Under the pieces are notes generated by a model. The model did not search any database, was not told where the DNA came from, and was given only the letters and a program-made list of their open reading frames with translations. DNA of 64,000 nucleotides from Candidatus Caldatribacterium sp. Lineage in GTDB: Bacteria; Atribacterota; Atribacteria; Atribacterales; Caldatribacteriaceae. Numbering within the stretch: the first letter of the stretch is position 1; each line of letters begins with the position of its first letter. The position numbers and the translations under genes were made by a program. The DNA is taken from positions 1 through 64,000 of the forward strand of contig JANXBI010000012.1 in assembly GCA_025060675.1 (NCBI GenBank), read 5' to 3'. Of the stretch, positions 16,934 through 26,312 are shown in pieces.

Positions 16934-19051
16934 GTGTCATACCGGTGGGAGATAAGCTTTGGAAGAGAAGTACTTACCATTGAAGCAGGGAAGTTTGCTC
17001 AACAAGCCCATGGAGCAGTAACTGTTCGCCACGGGGACACGGTTGTTCTTGTAACAGCTACGATGTCTGAGGAAGTGCGTGAAGAGGTAGATTTTACCCC
17101 GCTCCTTGTGGATTTTGAGGAACGATTCTATGCTGCAGGAAAAATTCCGAGTGGCTTCATCAAAAGGGAAGGAAAACCTCGGGTTCCGGCAATTCTCAGC
17201 GCACGTCTTATTGACCGATCCATTCGTCCCTTTTTCCCTAAGCTCTTGTACAATGACATCCAGGTTGTCGTTACCGTCCTTTCTGTTGATGAAAGTCATC
17301 CTCCCGATGTGATTTCGATTGTGGGGGCTTCTTTCGCCCTTGGCCTTTCGGAAATCCCCTTCGAAGGCCCTATCGGTGCTTGCCGTATCGGTCTTGTGAA
17401 AAACGAGTTTGTCATTAACCCTACTCTTGAGGAGCTCGCCATAAGTAACCTCGATCTCATTGTCGCTGGGTCAGAACAGGGAATTGCTATGATCGAAGCA
17501 GGAGCAAAAGAAGTGGAGGAGGAAACGATTGTCGCTGCTTTAAAGCTCGGATATGAGGAAATCCGAAAAATGGTTGCAGCCCAAAGGGATATCTTCGCCT
17601 CCTTTGGGAAGCCGAAACGGGAGGTCGTTCTTCCTCCCTTCTGGGATGCCTTACAGGCCTTCATCAATGATGAGTACCGAAAGAGCATAAGGCAAATCAT
17701 TACCATACCGGAGAAAAAAGCCCGAGAAAAGGAAATGAACACCATCCTACAAAAAGCACGGGAGGAGGTTGAGGCTCGGTTCGGGAACACGGCTTTTCTC
17801 ACCCCTGCTTGGGATAAGGTTGTCAAGGAAGAAATCGAGAATCTCGTTTTCACCACTGGTCGCAGACAAGACGGCAGAGCCCCTCAAGAAATCCGCCCTG
17901 TCCATTGTGAGGTTGGATGTCTTCCTCGTACTCACGGCTCGGCGCTTTTTGTTCGTGGACAGACCCAGGCTCTTGTCATTACGACCCTTGGAGCTACAAG
18001 CGAAGAACAAAAAGTGGATGGTCTTCAAGAGGAAGAGGCAAAGCGCTTCATGCTCCATTACAATTTCCCTCCATACAGCACAGGAGAGGTTCGCCCAATG
18101 CGTGGTCCAGGACGTAGAGAAATTGGTCACGGCGCCTTGGCAGAACGAGCTCTAGAGTGTTTCATTCCCCCAGAGGACGAATTCCCCTATACTATTCGAG
18201 TTGTCTCGGAAATTCTTGAGTCCAACGGTTCTTCTTCCATGGCCACGGTATGCGGTGGAAGCCTCTCTCTTATGGATGCTGGAGTACCTATCCGATCCTC
18301 ATGCGCTGGTCTCTCCATTGGCCTCCTCCTTGCCGGGGAGCGAAAGGTTTTCCTTCGCGACATCATCGGTTCCGAAGACCACTACGGAGAAATGGACTTC
18401 AAGGTTGCGGGCAGTCGGAGAGGTATCACAGCAATACAGCTTGACGTGAAGAATAAGGGGCTGACTTGGGAAATTCTCGCTGAAGCTTTGCAGGAAGCAA
18501 AAGAGGGAAGGATGTATATTCTCGACATTATGGACTCTGTCCTCGACAAACCACGACCCTCTATTTCTCCCCATGCTCCCCGGATTGGTATTGTGGAGAT
18601 TAACCCTGACCGAATCGGTGCTCTCATTGGCCCGGGAGGAAAGATCATTAAGCGTATCGTCGAGGAAGCAGGTGTCACTATCGATATTAAGGAAAACGGA
18701 AAAGTCCTTGTGTTCTCCCGTACCGAGGAAGGAAAAGAAAAGGCTATCGAGATGATTCGGAATGTAACACAGGATGTCGAAGTAGGGAAAATCTACCTTG
18801 GTAAAGTAACCCGTATCGCTGACTTTGGTGCGTTTGTGGAAATATTCCCTGGTCGAGAAGGTTTGTGTCACATCTCACAGCTCTCTTTCGAACGCATCCG
18901 GAAAGTTGAAGACTTTGTGAAACCAGGAGAGGATCTCCTTGTTAAGGTGATCGGCATCGATTCACTTGGTCGTATCACGCTGAGTCACAAGGAAGCCATT
19001 GCGGCAGTCTCTCCTCCCAAGGAGACGAAGACTCCTCAACGAAAGAGGTAA
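16934..19051 (+). CDS. pnp: Polyribonucleotide nucleotidyltransferase (PNPase)
   Basis: A 705-residue 3'-to-5' phosphorolytic exoribonuclease. It carries two RNase PH domains (about 1-220 and 300-540) joined by an all-alpha linker, then a KH domain with IGPGGKIIKRIVEEAG (about 560) and an S1 domain with GKVTRIADFGAFVEIFPGRE (about 625). The second RNase PH core shows FVRGQTQALVITTLG and VCGGSLSLMDAGVP. It starts at GTG. With RNase Y farther downstream this suggests an RNase Y/PNPase-based mRNA decay system. The end lies just before the ftsK start. Confidence 0.97.
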   Translation: MSYRWEISFGREVLTIEAGKFAQQAHGAVTVRHGDTVVLVTATMSEEVREEVDFTPLLVDFEERFYAAGKIPSGFIKREGKPRVPAILSARLIDRSIRPFFPKLLYNDIQVVVTVLSVDESHPPDVISIVGASFALGLSEIPFEGPIGACRIGLVKNEFVINPTLEELAISNLDLIVAGSEQGIAMIEAGAKEVEEETIVAALKLGYEEIRKMVAAQRDIFASFGKPKREVVLPPFWDALQAFINDEYRKSIRQIITIPEKKAREKEMNTILQKAREEVEARFGNTAFLTPAWDKVVKEEIENLVFTTGRRQDGRAPQEIRPVHCEVGCLPRTHGSALFVRGQTQALVITTLGATSEEQKVDGLQEEEAKRFMLHYNFPPYSTGEVRPMRGPGRREIGHGALAERALECFIPPEDEFPYTIRVVSEILESNGSSSMATVCGGSLSLMDAGVPIRSSCAGLSIGLLLAGERKVFLRDIIGSEDHYGEMDFKVAGSRRGITAIQLDVKNKGLTWEILAEALQEAKEGRMYILDIMDSVLDKPRPSISPHAPRIGIVEINPDRIGALIGPGGKIIKRIVEEAGVTIDIKENGKVLVFSRTEEGKEKAIEMIRNVTQDVEVGKIYLGKVTRIADFGAFVEIFPGREGLCHISQLSFERIRKVEDFVKPGEDLLVKVIGIDSLGRITLSHKEAIAAVSPPKETKTPQRKR

Positions 19052-19073
19052 TTCAAAACGAGCGTCTGAAGAC

Positions 19074-21149
19074 GTGGAAACGAAAAGAAAGTTCTTCGTC
19101 TTTTCGGTTTTGGTCCTCACAACAGTATATCTCTTCCTCGCGCTCCTTTCTTCCCAAACAGGAGAATTGGGAGCGCTTCTCCGGCGAGGGGTTTTCGCCG
19201 CTTTTGGTCTTGGGGCGTATCTTTTACCCTTTCTCCTTGGCTTCCTTACTTATGAACTGGCTACTTTCCTCCCTGCGAAACGGTACCGTTTCGCAGGGAG
19301 GATCATTGGTATCTTCCTCTGGTTCTTTGTGTTCCTTACCTTGAGTGAGCGAGAGGCTTCTCGGCGGAGCACCGCGTTTCCCACAGGAAGGTTAGGAGGC
19401 GCAATTGGAGCGTTTTACCTACGCATCTTGCAAGAGTACCTTGGGGAGACAGGAATGCTTCTTTTCCTCTTTTTTGCGGCGTTACTTGGTACTTATCTTA
19501 TAAGCGAGGGAAAGTTGCTTCGAAAAATTACTCTGCAGCTTCACGGCCTTGCGCAACGACTGCCCGAAGAACCTAAACCCCAGACCGAAACAGAAAAACC
19601 CCTGCCACAACAAAAAGAGCAGAGAGCAGAAATTGCTGAAGTTTTCACACCCTCGAGTCTTAAAGAACCCTCTTGCGAGAAGACGACACACTCTTTTAAG
19701 ACACGGCCAAAACGCACCTCTCAAGCCGAGAAAAGGAGTTCTTGGGTCTTGCCCTCCCCAAAGCTTCTCGATCCACCTCCCCCAAAACGAGGAGAAAAAA
19801 CACGCCGGGAAATCGAGGAAGAGATTGCAAAATTAGAACAAACGCTTGCTGAGTTCGGGGTTACAGGGCGCGTCCTCCATGTTCAAATAGGACCAACCAT
19901 TACCCGCTACGAGTTCCAACCCGCCCCAGGAATTAAGGTAAACAAGATCGTTAGTCTCTCTAACGATATCGCCTTGGCCTTCGCTGCAGCAGCAGTACGG
20001 ATAGAAGCACCGATACCTGGAAAGGCTGCGGTTGGGATTGAGATTCCTAACCGACATAAGGAAATCGTGACGTTGCGAGAACTCCTCGAAATGGAGGAAT
20101 TCGTGCACCACCCTTCTCCTCTCCTCCTTGCATTGGGGAAAGATGTAGGAGGAAAACCCATATTCTGGGACCTTCGTGACATGCCCCACCTCCTTATAGC
20201 AGGCGCTACGGGGTCAGGAAAAAGCGTTTGCATTAATGCCCTTCTCGGAAGCCTTCTTTACCGAACAGACCCAACTCGTCTTCGAATCGTCCTCGTTGAT
20301 CCCAAACGAGTTGAACTTTCGTTGTATGCCGGAATACCGCATCTTTGTGCTCCTGTTGTTTCTGAAGTTCGCCTTGCAGTCCGCCTTCTCAAGTGGCTCT
20401 GTCGAGAGATGGATACTCGCTATGAACTCCTTTCCGAGCTTTCCTGCCGCAATATCGAGGAGTACAATAGTATCGTTGAAGATGGGGAAAAACTTCCTTA
20501 TATAGTTGTCGTCGTCGATGAGCTTGCCGATCTCATGATGACTGCCCCAAACGATGTGGAAACATACATCTGTCGCCTCGCCCAGATGGCAAGGGCTGTA
20601 GGCATTCACCTCGTTGTAGCAACGCAAAGACCTTCCGTTGACGTTATTACTGGTCTTATCAAAGCGAATTTTCCTTCCCGCCTTGCTTTCGCTGTCTCCT
20701 CTCAGGCAGACTCTCGGACGATCCTCGATGGCCCAGGAGCAGAAAAGCTCCTGGGCAATGGAGATATGCTCTTTGCTCCTCTTGGAGTGAATAAGCCCAT
20801 ACGCGGTCAAGGAGCTTTCATTCGGACCGAAGAAACCAGAAGAATCGTGGAACACTGGATAAAGCAAAAGGGAACCATACCATATCCTCTCGAGTTTGCT
20901 GTACCTGAAGAAACAAGTCCCCTTCAAGAAAGTGACGGAGACGATGAACTCTACGAAGAAGCGGTTCGGATTGTTGTGGAAACTGGAAAAGCTTCAACTT
21001 CTCTTCTCCAAAGGAGACTGAGGATAGGATTTAATCGCGCTGCCCGACTTATCGAGCGGATGGAGCGCGAAGGTATCGTGGGACCATACGAGGGAAGTAA
21101 ACCACGGAAGGTTATCGCGAGGCGAGGAGAGAAAAGTGGAGAGCTTTAA
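19074..21149 (+). CDS. ftsK: DNA translocase FtsK/SpoIIIE
   Basis: A 691-residue septal DNA pump that moves chromosome ends out of the closing septum. Four or so N-terminal membrane helices (about 10-150) are followed by a proline/lysine-rich linker. The alpha/beta motor follows, with Walker A GATGSGKSV (about 378-386) and Walker B IVVVVDELADLMM. A C-terminal winged-helix gamma domain (about 615-685, LLQRRLRIGFNRAARLIERM) reads polar DNA motifs. The GTG at 19074 is the first start codon after the pnp stop in this frame; its ribosome binding site is weak. The gene overlaps rodZ by 14 nt. Confidence 0.95.
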   Translation: METKRKFFVFSVLVLTTVYLFLALLSSQTGELGALLRRGVFAAFGLGAYLLPFLLGFLTYELATFLPAKRYRFAGRIIGIFLWFFVFLTLSEREASRRSTAFPTGRLGGAIGAFYLRILQEYLGETGMLLFLFFAALLGTYLISEGKLLRKITLQLHGLAQRLPEEPKPQTETEKPLPQQKEQRAEIAEVFTPSSLKEPSCEKTTHSFKTRPKRTSQAEKRSSWVLPSPKLLDPPPPKRGEKTRREIEEEIAKLEQTLAEFGVTGRVLHVQIGPTITRYEFQPAPGIKVNKIVSLSNDIALAFAAAAVRIEAPIPGKAAVGIEIPNRHKEIVTLRELLEMEEFVHHPSPLLLALGKDVGGKPIFWDLRDMPHLLIAGATGSGKSVCINALLGSLLYRTDPTRLRIVLVDPKRVELSLYAGIPHLCAPVVSEVRLAVRLLKWLCREMDTRYELLSELSCRNIEEYNSIVEDGEKLPYIVVVVDELADLMMTAPNDVETYICRLAQMARAVGIHLVVATQRPSVDVITGLIKANFPSRLAFAVSSQADSRTILDGPGAEKLLGNGDMLFAPLGVNKPIRGQGAFIRTEETRRIVEHWIKQKGTIPYPLEFAVPEETSPLQESDGDDELYEEAVRIVVETGKASTSLLQRRLRIGFNRAARLIERMEREGIVGPYEGSKPRKVIARRGEKSGEL

Positions 21150-21855
21150 TCGGGAAATAGCTAAAGAGGTTGGAGAGCGCTTAAGGCGTGCTCGAGAAGA
21201 AAAAGGTATACCTCTTGAAAAAGTTGAAGCAGCTACGTTCATTTCTGAACGATTCTTGCAAGCTCTCGAGGAAGGAGCGTGGGAAAATCTCCCTGGAAAA
21301 ACGTATATTCTGGGATACGTAAAAATCTACGCCCGTTTCCTGGGACTCGACGGAAAGGAAATAGCCGCCCTCTGCCAGAAAGCATATGAGATACGGGAGA
21401 GGCACTTGGCAAGAGGAGAAGAAAGCCTTAAAACACCCCAGTGGAAGAAAAACAAGAAAATACTCCTTGGTGTTCTCATTTCCTCTGCGATCCTTTGTAG
21501 TGTTATTCTTTTTATCCTTTTCGTGCCCTTGCTTCCTCAAGGGACAAATAGAAAAATTGGAGCTTCTGGAGTGACCGAACTTTCTCCATCTCCGTCCTTT
21601 GAGAGTCCTACACCTTTCCTTGCAGTGACAATTCGCCTCGAAGCGGAGAAGGTTGCCTGGGTTGAAGTCACTTCCCTGGGGAATACCTTGTTCTCTGGTA
21701 TCCTTGTCCCGGGGAAAACGTATATCTTCCGAAGCGAAGGTCCGATTGAAATTTCAGGAGACGGGGGAGATGCTATCCGAGTGTGGTTCAACGGCGAAGA
21801 GAGAGGATACCTTGCTGATAATCCTGGACCCTTCCAAGAGGTTTTCGCTCCATGA
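21136..21855 (+). CDS. rodZ: RodZ-like helix-turn-helix membrane protein
   Basis: A 239-residue protein with a cytoplasmic helix-turn-helix domain (about 8-75, LRRAREEKGIPLEKVEAATFIS and YILGYVKIYARFLGLD), one membrane helix (about 113-135) and an exported beta-rich domain ending in IRVWFNGEERGYLADNPGPF. This is the RodZ/YmfM arrangement, in which the HTH binds MreB and helps maintain rod shape. It starts at GTG inside the end of ftsK and ends overlapping rimO by 4 nt. The ftsK-ymfM neighbourhood is also seen in Bacillus. Confidence 0.88.
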   Translation: MESFNREIAKEVGERLRRAREEKGIPLEKVEAATFISERFLQALEEGAWENLPGKTYILGYVKIYARFLGLDGKEIAALCQKAYEIRERHLARGEESLKTPQWKKNKKILLGVLISSAILCSVILFILFVPLLPQGTNRKIGASGVTELSPSPSFESPTPFLAVTIRLEAEKVAWVEVTSLGNTLFSGILVPGKTYIFRSEGPIEISGDGGDAIRVWFNGEERGYLADNPGPFQEVFAP

Positions 21856-23183
21856 AACGTATCGCTTTCATTAGCCTTGGTTGTGACAAAAACCTCGTGG
21901 ACTCTGAAGTCGCGTTGGGAAATCTCCTTGTTCACGGCTACAATTGTATAGTGCCTCCAGAAGAAGCAGAATGGATCTTTCTGAACACTTGCGCTTTCAT
22001 TCGCCCTTCCTGCGAGGAAACAGAGGCATGGATCAGGAAACTTGTACACCTCAAGAAAAAAGACCCCCGGAAGAAGATCGTCGTTCTGGGATGCTACGTT
22101 GAACGCTTTCGTGAAAAAGCACCCCTTCAATACCAAGAGGTTGACTACTGGGTTGGAGTACATGACCTCTTTCGCCTTCCTGAAATTCTCTCATCAGGGC
22201 GAAAAGGTGTTTTTGTTGGTTCCCCACCCACAATATACACCCATGAAAATCCCCGCATTCTTTCCACTCCACCTCACTACGCGTATGTGAAAATCGCTGA
22301 GGGATGTTCTCACCGTTGCAGTTTCTGCCTCATCCCCTCCATTCGCGGACCACTCCGAAGTAGACCCATTCCTTCCATTGTTACAGAAGCTCGTTCCCTC
22401 TGGGAAGGAGGAGTGCGAGAAATCATTCTCGTTGCTCAAGACCTCACTGCCTATGGTCTTGACCTTTATCGAAAGCGAAGTCTTCCTGAGCTTCTCTGGG
22501 CTCTGGCTGAAAATCTTCCAGAAAAAGTTTGGATTCGGCTTTTGTACCTCTCCCCAGAGGGGATAACCAAAGAGCTCGTTGAGGCAATCGCCTCTATTCC
22601 TCACGTTGTGAAATACCTCGATATCCCCTTGCAACACGTCGATCCCTTTATCTTGCAAAGGATGCACCGCTTCTGGGATTTCACAAGGATTCGAAGAACA
22701 CTGGAAGAGGTGCGGGAGCGCATCCCCACCATTACCCTTCGCACCACCTTCATCGTCGGCTTTCCTGGAGAGGAAGAAGAACACTTCCAAAATCTCCTCA
22801 AATTCGTTACAGAGTTTCAGTTTGAACGGCTGGGCGTTTTTAAGTACTTTGACGAGGAAGGCACTCTTTCATCCTCCCTTGAACCGAAAGTTCCAGAGGA
22901 AGTAAAGGAACAGCGCTACTGGCAGCTTATAGAGACTCAGAAACGCGTTATGGAGAGGGTGCATGCGTCATTGCTTGGAGAGGTCTTCGAGGTCCTCCTT
23001 GATATGGGACCAACACGAGACGCCAAAGGTATATTCTTTTTAGGGCGAACACAAAAAGACGCGCCTCAAGTCGATTGTCAAGTAAAAGTGCGTCCTCGGA
23101 AAAGTGATCTCAAAAGAGGACAATGGTGTCATGTGCGTATTACTCGGACATCAGCATATGAACTGGAGGGAGAAGCGCTGTGA
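21852..23183 (+). CDS. rimO: Ribosomal protein S12 methylthiotransferase RimO
   Basis: A 443-residue methylthiotransferase that adds a methylthio group to the conserved aspartate of ribosomal protein S12. The N-terminal MTTase domain shows ISLGCDKNLVDSE and VLGCYVERF, with cysteines for the auxiliary cluster. The radical SAM motif is EGCSHRCSFCLIP. A C-terminal TRAM domain covers about 375-440. The SLGCDKN signature separates RimO from MiaB, and the separate MiaB at 29061 supports the assignment. It is tightly coupled to rodZ and cinA by 4-nt overlaps. Confidence 0.96.
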   Translation: MKRIAFISLGCDKNLVDSEVALGNLLVHGYNCIVPPEEAEWIFLNTCAFIRPSCEETEAWIRKLVHLKKKDPRKKIVVLGCYVERFREKAPLQYQEVDYWVGVHDLFRLPEILSSGRKGVFVGSPPTIYTHENPRILSTPPHYAYVKIAEGCSHRCSFCLIPSIRGPLRSRPIPSIVTEARSLWEGGVREIILVAQDLTAYGLDLYRKRSLPELLWALAENLPEKVWIRLLYLSPEGITKELVEAIASIPHVVKYLDIPLQHVDPFILQRMHRFWDFTRIRRTLEEVRERIPTITLRTTFIVGFPGEEEEHFQNLLKFVTEFQFERLGVFKYFDEEGTLSSSLEPKVPEEVKEQRYWQLIETQKRVMERVHASLLGEVFEVLLDMGPTRDAKGIFFLGRTQKDAPQVDCQVKVRPRKSDLKRGQWCHVRITRTSAYELEGEAL

Positions 23184-24415
23184 ACGCAGCAATTCTCTGT
23201 GTAGGGACAGAACTTGTCACTGGGGCAGTACGGGACAGTAATGCCTCTTTTCTTATCGAAAAACTCCTGAGGAAGGGCATCTTTCCGAAATGGATTTCCT
23301 TTATTCCTGACGAGGTAAAGGAAATTGCAGCGATCGTTAGGTTCTTGAGAGATCAAGGAGTGGACATTCTCTTTGTCATTGGAGGTCTGGGACCAACCAC
23401 GGATGACCTTACGCGGGAAGGCATAGCAGAAGCTCTGGAGCGACCCTTACGCTTTTCCGAAGAGGCATGGGAAGGCATTCGTCGCTTCTACCTTCGCATT
23501 CGTGGTGTTGAGCCTCCAGAAAATAACAAAAAACAGGCCTTTTTTCCAGAAGGCGCTTCCTTCATCCCTAATGAGGTTGGAACTGCCCCTGCCTTTATCC
23601 TCGATGGACCACCAAAGATCTTTGTCCTTCCCGGCGTCCCCAGAGAGGTAGAGTTTTTCTGGCACCGCCTCGAAAGAGAAATTCCAAATGTTCCAGGCAA
23701 CATCTATCGGAGCACAACCTTAAAGTTCTGTGGCATCGGTGAGTCGCTGCTTGAAGAACGAATGCGCCCGTTCCTTCAAGAACTCCCCAAAAGTCTGCGT
23801 TTCTCTTTCCTTCCAAACTATGGCGAGGTATGGTTCTTTCTCTACGGTCAGAACGTATCCTCCGAAGAAATAACCAGAGGAGAAGAAATCCTTGAAAACG
23901 TGAAAAAGTCACTTGCCTCTTATCTCTTTTCCCAGTATGGGGAAACCCTTGAGGAAGCAATAGGGAAACTCCTTTGCGAGCGAGGACTGCGCATAGCTAT
24001 AGCGGAGTCATGTACTGGAGGACTTGTGGGAAGCCGAATAACAGATATTCCTGGAAGTTCTCAATACTTTGATCGGGGTTATATCGTATACAGCAACCGA
24101 GCAAAAATAATGGACCTTGGCGTTCCAGAAGGAATTCTCAGTCGTTTTGGAGCAGTTAGCGAGGAAACGGCACGATACCTCGCAGAGAGGGTGCGACATA
24201 AAGCAGAAGTCGACATTGGCCTTGGTATTACAGGAATCGCTGGACCAGGAGGGGGAAGTTTAGAGAAACCTGTAGGACTTGTGTATGTTGGAGTAAGTGA
24301 TGGTAGTAAAACGGTCACCAAGAGATTCCAGTTCGGTGGTGATCGATTAATGAACAAAAGGTTCTTTGCCCAGGCAGCTTTGACAACCCTCTTTGTTTTT
24401 CTCAAGGAGCGATAG
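23180..24415 (+). CDS. cinA: CinA family nicotinamide-nucleotide amidohydrolase
   Basis: A 411-residue two-domain CinA. The N-terminal molybdopterin-binding-like COG1058 domain (about 1-170, with VIGGLGPTTDDLTREG) acts as an ADP-ribose pyrophosphatase in characterised homologues. The C-terminal amidase domain (about 255-405, AIAESCTGGLVGSRITDIPGS and GITGIAGPGGG) deamidates nicotinamide mononucleotide. The role is pyridine nucleotide salvage. The start overlaps rimO by 4 nt, and thpR follows after 3 bp. In Bacillus cinA directly precedes recA; here thpR lies between them. Confidence 0.95.
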   Translation: MNAAILCVGTELVTGAVRDSNASFLIEKLLRKGIFPKWISFIPDEVKEIAAIVRFLRDQGVDILFVIGGLGPTTDDLTREGIAEALERPLRFSEEAWEGIRRFYLRIRGVEPPENNKKQAFFPEGASFIPNEVGTAPAFILDGPPKIFVLPGVPREVEFFWHRLEREIPNVPGNIYRSTTLKFCGIGESLLEERMRPFLQELPKSLRFSFLPNYGEVWFFLYGQNVSSEEITRGEEILENVKKSLASYLFSQYGETLEEAIGKLLCERGLRIAIAESCTGGLVGSRITDIPGSSQYFDRGYIVYSNRAKIMDLGVPEGILSRFGAVSEETARYLAERVRHKAEVDIGLGITGIAGPGGGSLEKPVGLVYVGVSDGSKTVTKRFQFGGDRLMNKRFFAQAALTTLFVFLKER

Positions 24416-24418
24416 GTA

Positions 24419-24991
24419 ATGAGCGAAACCCTTCGTGCTTTTATCGCCCTGGATCTTCCCGAAGACGCAAAAAATATCCTTGCGCATTTTGTGGAAAAGC
24501 AGAAATTCCTCTACCCCGAAGGTAAGTGGGTGCGCAGAGAGCATTTCCACATCACCCTGGCATTTTTCCCTGCATTCCCTTTCCACCGACTACGAGAGGT
24601 CCAGAACATCCTTGAAGACCTTGGGGCAGCTTTTTCTCCTTACCATACTTTCCTGGAAGAAGCGGGAACTTTCCCCTCCTGGCAACGGGCAAGAGTTCTC
24701 TGGATGGGTCTTGATGAGGAAGGGAAAAGGAAAACCAAGGCGATTGTAGAGGCCATGTCACAGAAATTACGAGCTGCGGGGATCGCCTACGAGGAAGATC
24801 GGGAATTCGTGCCTCACGTGACTCTTGCCCGTTTCAAAGCCCCAAAGAAACTTGAACGCACCTCTTTTCTTTCATGGTCACCGATTCCCGTCACCATAGG
24901 GGAAATAGCCCTTTTCGAGAGCATTCTCAGGCCTTCCGGGCCAGAGTATCGAAAACTTGTATGTGTTCCGCTAAAAGGGGTGAGAGCATGA
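24419..24991 (+). CDS. thpR: RNA 2',3'-cyclic phosphodiesterase
   Basis: A 190-residue 2H phosphoesterase (ThpR/LigT). Both catalytic H-x-T motifs are visible, HITLAF near residue 44 and HVTLARF near residue 130. The enzyme opens 2',3'-cyclic phosphate ends of RNA to 2'-phosphates and can reversibly ligate tRNA halves in vitro; its cellular role is unsettled. ATGA overlap joins it to recA. The cinA-thpR-recA arrangement is often seen in deep-branching bacteria. Confidence 0.93.
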   Translation: MSETLRAFIALDLPEDAKNILAHFVEKQKFLYPEGKWVRREHFHITLAFFPAFPFHRLREVQNILEDLGAAFSPYHTFLEEAGTFPSWQRARVLWMGLDEEGKRKTKAIVEAMSQKLRAAGIAYEEDREFVPHVTLARFKAPKKLERTSFLSWSPIPVTIGEIALFESILRPSGPEYRKLVCVPLKGVRA

Positions 24992-26007
24992 GTGAAGAGC
25001 GTTTGGAAAGTATTAAGCAAGCCATGAATATCATAGAGCGGAAGTATGGAAAAGGGGCCATTATGTTCCTTTCCCAAAACGTGCTCACTGCAGATATTGA
25101 GGTCATCAAAACGGGCTCCATCCTCCTCAACATCGCTCTTGGAGTTGGGGGTTTTCCGAGAGGGCGAGTTGTGGAAGTGTTTGGACCAGAAGCGTCTGGA
25201 AAGACAACCATTGCTCTTCACGCCATTGCAGAGGCACAGAAAAAAGGAGGAATTGCCGCTTTTGTCGACGCTGAACACGCCCTGGATCCTACTTATGCAA
25301 GTAGAATTGGCGTGCAAATGGATAGACTGCTTCTTTCTCAACCGACTACAGCAGAAGAAGCTTTAGATATCGTTGACACTCTTGTCCGCAGTGGGAGTAT
25401 TGATATCGTTGTCCTTGATTCTGTGGCAGCACTGGCCCCACGGATGGAGCTTGAGGGGAGTATTGGAGAACCAATGGTTGGTCTCCAAGCCCGACTCATG
25501 TCTCAGGCTCTTCGTCGACTTACCGGATACATCAGCAAGACAAAGACAGTGGCTATTTTCGTTAACCAGCTTCGAGAAAAAATCGGTATGAACTATGGTC
25601 CATCGGAAACGACTCCTGGAGGAAGGGCCTTGAAGTTCTATGCTTCGGTCCGTCTTGATGTTCGACGAAAAGATTACATCCGAGTAGGAGGAAGCGAGCA
25701 GATTGTTGGGGCTTGGACTAAAGTGAGAGTTGTGAAGAATAAACTTGCTGCTCCATTCAAAGAAGCAGATCTTGAACTCTTCTATGGAGAGGGAATCTCA
25801 AAAGAGGGTGAGATCATCGACCTTGGGGAAAGTGCAGGGGTAATACGCCGTTCTGGAAACTGGTACTCCTTTGGGGAGTATCGGCTGGGACAGGGAAGAG
25901 AAGGTAGTCGCCAATTTTTAAAAGAGAACCCTGATATTGCCCAAAGGATTCTCCTTGCTGCTTTAGAAAAGATGGGCATTGATCCAAAAATTGCCCTTAA
26001 CGATTGA
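24988..26007 (+). CDS. recA: Recombinase RecA
   Basis: A 339-residue RecA. It shows Walker A GPEASGKTT, the AFVDAEHALD strand, IVVLDSVAAL for Walker B, and the DNA-binding L2 region with NQLREKIGMNYGPSETTPGG. The C-terminal domain is complete. It starts at the ATG overlapping the thpR stop. RecA drives homologous recombination and induces LexA or phage repressor cleavage. No recX follows. I see no LexA-type operator, and transcription presumably comes from the rpsO or an internal promoter. Confidence 0.98.
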   Translation: MSEERLESIKQAMNIIERKYGKGAIMFLSQNVLTADIEVIKTGSILLNIALGVGGFPRGRVVEVFGPEASGKTTIALHAIAEAQKKGGIAAFVDAEHALDPTYASRIGVQMDRLLLSQPTTAEEALDIVDTLVRSGSIDIVVLDSVAALAPRMELEGSIGEPMVGLQARLMSQALRRLTGYISKTKTVAIFVNQLREKIGMNYGPSETTPGGRALKFYASVRLDVRRKDYIRVGGSEQIVGAWTKVRVVKNKLAAPFKEADLELFYGEGISKEGEIIDLGESAGVIRRSGNWYSFGEYRLGQGREGSRQFLKENPDIAQRILLAALEKMGIDPKIALND

Positions 26008-26312
26008 GAAAATCCTTGGAGCCCCGAAAATCACCTAGGGAGAAGGCTTCCTTGAAGAGCCCATCGGGAGAGCTTTTACTTTCTGATGGCTAAGGGACAA
26101 TGAAATTTAGAAAAACCCTTGAAACACACGCGTCACCTTTGCGCTTAGCAAGCACAGCAAACGATGAGGAAAGACTAGAATGGTCTCTCAAGACGAGAAT
26201 TTCTCCAAGAGTCTACCAAGTAAGCCATCCTTGACTTGCCTAACTCTGGCGATTAGAATATTTCCAAGTCTGGTTCGCACATTGAAAAGTGAATAAGGGG
26301 TGAATCCAGCCT
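26008..26312 (+). other. Intergenic region between recA and rny
   Basis: 305 bp with no convincing gene. All three plus frames carry several stops, and I could not find a recX-like reading even allowing frameshifts. A hairpin CCATC...GATGG (26061-26065 with 26085-26089) has extra inner pairing but no T run after it, so it is not a standard terminator. A strong promoter lies at 26231-26259. The 200 bp before it could hold a small RNA or decayed sequence; I see nothing I can name. Confidence 0.5.
26231..26259 (+). promoter_or_regulatory. Strong sigma-A promoter upstream of rny
   Basis: TTGACT (26231-26236) and TAGAAT (26254-26259) are separated by exactly 17 bp, each hexamer one base from consensus. 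Transcription would start near 26266, leaving about 47 nt before the rny ATG. This separates the rny-ymdB-spoVS unit from recA and is the best-matched promoter I found in the window. Confidence 0.75.

Noticed and set aside
26008..26230. Decayed recX after recA
   Set aside because: I read all plus frames, including with frameshifts, and found no RecX-like helical repeats.
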